Source of the DNA: Bacteroidota bacterium
Lineage (GTDB): Bacteria; Bacteroidota; UBA10030; UBA6906
Reading direction: 5' to 3'
DNA length: 8,685 nucleotides
Assembly: GCA_016844425.1 (NCBI GenBank)
Contig: JAERML010000173.1
Span: 1 to 8,685, forward strand
This document shows, one piece after another, positions 5,743-8,685 of this stretch. The stretch's first letter is position 1; each line of letters begins with the position of its first letter. A model generated the notes under the pieces. It was not told the origin of the DNA. It made no database searches and saw only the letters and a list, made by a program, of their open reading frames with translations. The position numbers and the translations under genes are program-made.

Positions 5743-8271
5743 ATGTATCGCCCCTCTGTTCGTACCCTTCTGGCCCTGCTGATCGATACCCTCCTGCTGA
5801 GTTTTTGTGTCCTTCACACTACGTCACTCCTGGACCGTGCAAAATCTCCGTTCACCCTCCACCAGGATGCAGGTCGGGTGATCGTCCAGAGCATTATTGA
5901 ACCCGCGGCTTGTTCCGATCTCCGCCCAGGGGATGAACTTCTCCTGTGGAACGGGCGTTGGCTTGCCTTCCCTGCGCAGGCCGTATTCTTTGCGGACAAC
6001 TCTGCAGCGGGAGAGACGGTTACGATCAGCTATCGTCGTGGACTCATGGAGGGATCCACAGTGTGCGCGTTGTTGCCCGCACACAACATCAGATACGTTA
6101 TCATCGTGTGGTTTGTCGGGATTGTGACCTTTGTGCTGGCGATCTTTGTTATCCTCGTGCGTCCGCGGGATCGCGTGGCGAGCATTTTCCACTGGGCCAT
6201 GGTTTCTATGGCCGTCGTAGTTGTGGTTGCCTTCGAGGGGGTGACGCCCGGAAGCCGGATTGGCTATCTGAGTAGCATCCTCTTCTTTCTTTCGTACATG
6301 GGCGTTGCGGCGACCTTCTTTCTGTTGACCACGATGTTCCCGATGCCGCTTCCGGGGTCGTTTCCGCTGAAGCTCGTTGGCAGCTTTCTTCCCGCCGGTA
6401 TTCTGACAACCCTCCTTCTCATTGCCCATGCTGATATCGTCCTGGCGGGAACAGAAAGCGGATTTGCGCGCTACCAGTTCTGGTTCGACGTCTTCCACGT
6501 GGCCATTATTCTGTATGTGCTCGGTGGAATCGCCAACTTTATTGTGTCGTACGTGCGTACGACGTCCCGTGCAGATCGACGAAAGTTGCAGTGGGTCCTC
6601 TGGGGACTCTGCCTTGGCCCGACGCCGTTTCTTCTTCTGGTCGTTCTTCCGGGGTTGTTGCAGTCCGGCCCCATCGTCCCGGAGGAGTACACGTTGATAT
6701 TTCTGACGATCATCCCGGTGTCATTCGCCATCTCGTTCGTTAAACACCATCTGCTGAACGTCGAAGTGGTCATCAACCGCACGACGGTTTACGCGATCGT
6801 GGTCGGGGTTGTCGTCGGGATCTACGTTGCCCTCGTGGGTCTCGTGGGAGCTATGATGGGAGAGTTGCAAACCTCCTTCGGTACCGGCGCCGCAGTCATC
6901 GTCGCACTATTGTTTGAGCCATTGCGCCGCGGCGTTCAAAGGTTTGTTGATCGACGTTTCTTCAGAGTCCGATACAATTTCCGGGAGGCGGAACGGAAGT
7001 TCCTTCACGACATGAAGGAATGCGTCGGGGCCCGGCAGCTCGCAGAGCTGATTGTTCGTGAAACCGACAGACTCATACCTGTGGAACGGATCGGGTTCTT
7101 CACCCTTGCCCCTCCCGGCCATCGACTGCGCGTGCTTGCCCACAAGCAGTTCGAATTTCTCGAAGGACACAGCATACAATTTGAGGCCGAAAAATTGAAA
7201 ACGCAACTGCGGCGGCCGGTCGCCCTTGCAGATAAGATGGAAACAGGATTGGAGTTCGAATCCGCCGACCCGGAGGTGTTCCACCGGTGGGGAATTGCGT
7301 TGGTGTTTCCCTTGCTCTCTGCAACCTATGCCTTTCACGGGTTTCTCGCGTTGGGTGTGAAAAAATCCGGGCACCGCTTTACCAGCGAAGATGTGGATCT
7401 TCTGACCAACGTTGCCGCCCAAGCCGCTCTCGAACTTGAGCGGATTGCCCTTCACAGGAACCTCCTCCAACAGGAAGCCGAAGCGGAACGACTGAGGGAG
7501 TTGAACAGCCTCAAGTCCGATTTCGTGCGGTATGTGTCGCATGAGCTCAAGAGTCCCTTGACGAACATCAAGATGTTCACCGAGCTGGTCCATCAAAGGC
7601 TGCACGGAAATGTGAGGCGTGTTGCAAGGCATCTTCAGACCATCGAAGGCGAAACCGATCGGTTGGACCGGATGGTCACCACGATCCTCGATGCTACAAA
7701 GGTCGAAAAGGGAATGATGGACTACACGCTTGCCCCGGTAGATCTTAGAGAGATTGTTCGGCATGTCATGAAGACGATGCAATACATGCTGGCGAAGAAG
7801 GAGTTCGCGGTACATGTCTCGCTCCCGAAACGGCCGCTTCGCGTGCGCGTGGACCGCGATGCGGTTATTCAGGCGTTGACCAACCTTCTGAGCAACGCGA
7901 TCAAGTACTCCGAAGAATCAAAGGAAGTACATGTTGTCGTCCTGGTGGAAGGACGCCGTGTTCGCTGTTCTGTGAAGGACCATGGGAGAGGGATTTCGCC
8001 GGAGGCGTTGCCACACCTGTTCGAGAAATTTTACCGCGACCCGGTGACAAGTAGAGATGTGCAAGGGGTTGGCCTCGGCCTCTCCCTTGTCAAACACATC
8101 ATGGACGGCCACGGAGGGACGGTGGAAGTCACCAGCACACCCGGGAAAGGAAGCACGTTTTCGCTCCTTTTCCCGTTCAACAAGGTGAACGATGGGCAAA
8201 AGAAAGAGGATCCTCGTCGTCGAAGACGATCCGGTCATCGCACGCGGGCTCCGCGAGCTTCTTCGATCTGA
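5743..8271 (+). CDS. PDZ/multi-TM/GAF hybrid sensor histidine kinase
   Basis: This is an 842-residue membrane sensor kinase. Domain order: TM1 (about 8-30); a PDZ-like extracytoplasmic segment (about 42-100, with LRPGDELLLWNGR); roughly eight further hydrophobic helices between 117 and 390; the linker FEPLRRGVQRFVDRRFF (391-407); a GAF-like domain (about 425-570); a short coiled coil (572-592); then HisKA with phospho-acceptor H600 in VSHELKSPL. The ATPase domain shows N-box NLLSNAIKY (714-722), G1 KDHGRGIS (745-752), F-box LFEKFYR (759-765) and G2 GVGLGLSLV (775-783). All catalytic boxes are intact. I prefer ATG 5743 to GTG 5737 two codons earlier; neither has a clear ribosome-binding site. 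The C-terminal tail after FPFNKV is read from bases that also encode the response regulator start, an 80-bp overlap. The partner is the next gene. The ligand is unknown. Confidence 0.9.
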   Translation: MYRPSVRTLLALLIDTLLLSFCVLHTTSLLDRAKSPFTLHQDAGRVIVQSIIEPAACSDLRPGDELLLWNGRWLAFPAQAVFFADNSAAGETVTISYRRGLMEGSTVCALLPAHNIRYVIIVWFVGIVTFVLAIFVILVRPRDRVASIFHWAMVSMAVVVVVAFEGVTPGSRIGYLSSILFFLSYMGVAATFFLLTTMFPMPLPGSFPLKLVGSFLPAGILTTLLLIAHADIVLAGTESGFARYQFWFDVFHVAIILYVLGGIANFIVSYVRTTSRADRRKLQWVLWGLCLGPTPFLLLVVLPGLLQSGPIVPEEYTLIFLTIIPVSFAISFVKHHLLNVEVVINRTTVYAIVVGVVVGIYVALVGLVGAMMGELQTSFGTGAAVIVALLFEPLRRGVQRFVDRRFFRVRYNFREAERKFLHDMKECVGARQLAELIVRETDRLIPVERIGFFTLAPPGHRLRVLAHKQFEFLEGHSIQFEAEKLKTQLRRPVALADKMETGLEFESADPEVFHRWGIALVFPLLSATYAFHGFLALGVKKSGHRFTSEDVDLLTNVAAQAALELERIALHRNLLQQEAEAERLRELNSLKSDFVRYVSHELKSPLTNIKMFTELVHQRLHGNVRRVARHLQTIEGETDRLDRMVTTILDATKVEKGMMDYTLAPVDLREIVRHVMKTMQYMLAKKEFAVHVSLPKRPLRVRVDRDAVIQALTNLLSNAIKYSEESKEVHVVVLVEGRRVRCSVKDHGRGISPEALPHLFEKFYRDPVTSRDVQGVGLGLSLVKHIMDGHGGTVEVTSTPGKGSTFSLLFPFNKVNDGQKKEDPRRRRRSGHRTRAPRASSI

Positions 8272-8685
8272 AGATTACATGGTCGAGAGCGTCGCGAGTG
8301 GAACGCGGGGACTGGACAAGATGCTCGGCTCTCACCCGGATCTGGTGTTGCTCGACGTGAACCTTCCCCGGGTGGGCGGGCTGGAAATCTGTCGGCAGGC
8401 GCGGGCCGGTGGGTTCACCAATCCGGTCCTGATGCTGACGGCGCGAGTAGACCAGGCAGACAAGATCTCAGGCCTCGAAGCGGGAGCGGACGACTACATC
8501 ACGAAACCGTTTGACGGGCGGGAACTGCTTGCCCGGATCCGTGCACAGCTACGGATTTCATCGCGCAGAGCGCCCCAACCGGTCGTGAATCACGCTGGTC
8601 CCAGTCGCGGTGATCGGAGGCTCCTGTGCATTATATTCACCGACATGAAGGATTTCTCCCGGACAATGAATCGGGATGAACAACT
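8192..8685 (+). CDS. Response regulator fused to class III adenylate/guanylate cyclase (3' end cut by window)
   Basis: The frame is open from ATG 8192 to the window edge (164 complete codons). AAGGTGA (8182-8188) is a reasonable ribosome-binding site. Residues 5-122 are a complete receiver domain: acidic pair D12-D13, phospho-acceptor D55 in LVLLDVNLP, switch T83 and K105 in ITKPF. After a linker of about 20 residues comes RRLLCIIFTDMKDFSRTM (142-159). This is the opening strand of a class III nucleotidyl cyclase (CYCc) domain, with D151 as the first expected metal-binding aspartate. The protein would make cAMP (or cGMP) from ATP (or GTP) in the cytoplasm under control of phosphorylation. The second metal site, substrate-specificity residues and C-terminus lie outside the window, so substrate and activity are unproven. 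It overlaps the kinase gene by 80 bp in another frame, which suggests translational coupling to its cognate kinase. Confidence 0.88.
   Translation, partial: MGKRKRILVVEDDPVIARGLRELLRSEDYMVESVASGTRGLDKMLGSHPDLVLLDVNLPRVGGLEICRQARAGGFTNPVLMLTARVDQADKISGLEAGADDYITKPFDGRELLARIRAQLRISSRRAPQPVVNHAGPSRGDRRLLCIIFTDMKDFSRTMNRDEQ

Overview
The window is bacterial, of moderate GC content, with densely packed genes all on the + strand. The tRNA promoter looks like a normal sigma70 type (TTGATT, 17 bp, TATATT). The mix of genes would suit an environmental bacterium of the FCB group (Ignavibacteriota/Chlorobiota-like), but this lineage is only a guess from gene style; nothing here fixes the taxonomy.

Layout. 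Bases 96-326 encode a HicA-family toxin with no antitoxin visible. Bases 327-550 are non-coding and hold a small array of 7-bp TTGGTTC repeats plus an inverted copy. Bases 551-793 encode an unrecognised small single-span membrane protein. A promoter at 908-936 drives tRNA-His(GTG) at 958-1031. The stretch 1032-1217, which forms the leader of hisS, is the strangest part of the window. It holds a second, broken copy of the 3' half of the same tRNA-His, split inside the T-loop by exactly two 15-bp perfect mini-hairpins, and then a set of overlapping, mutually exclusive GC-rich hairpins. Next come hisS (1218-2660), hutH (2712-4235) and a histidine-phosphatase-superfamily gene (4272-4913), spaced 36-51 bp apart like an operon. 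msrB (5106-5576) follows and ends in a good intrinsic terminator at 5604-5630. The window closes with a two-component pair. One member is a PDZ/multi-TM/GAF histidine kinase (5743-8271). The other is a response regulator that runs into the start of a class III nucleotide cyclase domain and is cut off by the window edge (8192-8685).

How the parts fit. tRNA-His, the enzyme that charges it (HisRS) and the enzyme that destroys free histidine (HutH) lie in a row, so this is a histidine-centred locus. The tRNA has A at position 73, no encoded G-1 and a G1-U72 pair. That is unlike the usual bacterial G-1:C73 identity element. The neighbouring HisRS reads like the divergent alphaproteobacterial/eukaryotic-type enzyme rather than the E. 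coli type. The two observations support each other as a co-evolved non-canonical histidine identity set. The tRNA-like fragment in the hisS leader may be debris from integration or duplication, or a tRNA mimic with a regulatory role; the sequence alone does not decide. The last two genes probably couple an envelope or intracellular signal to cyclic nucleotide synthesis by phosphotransfer.
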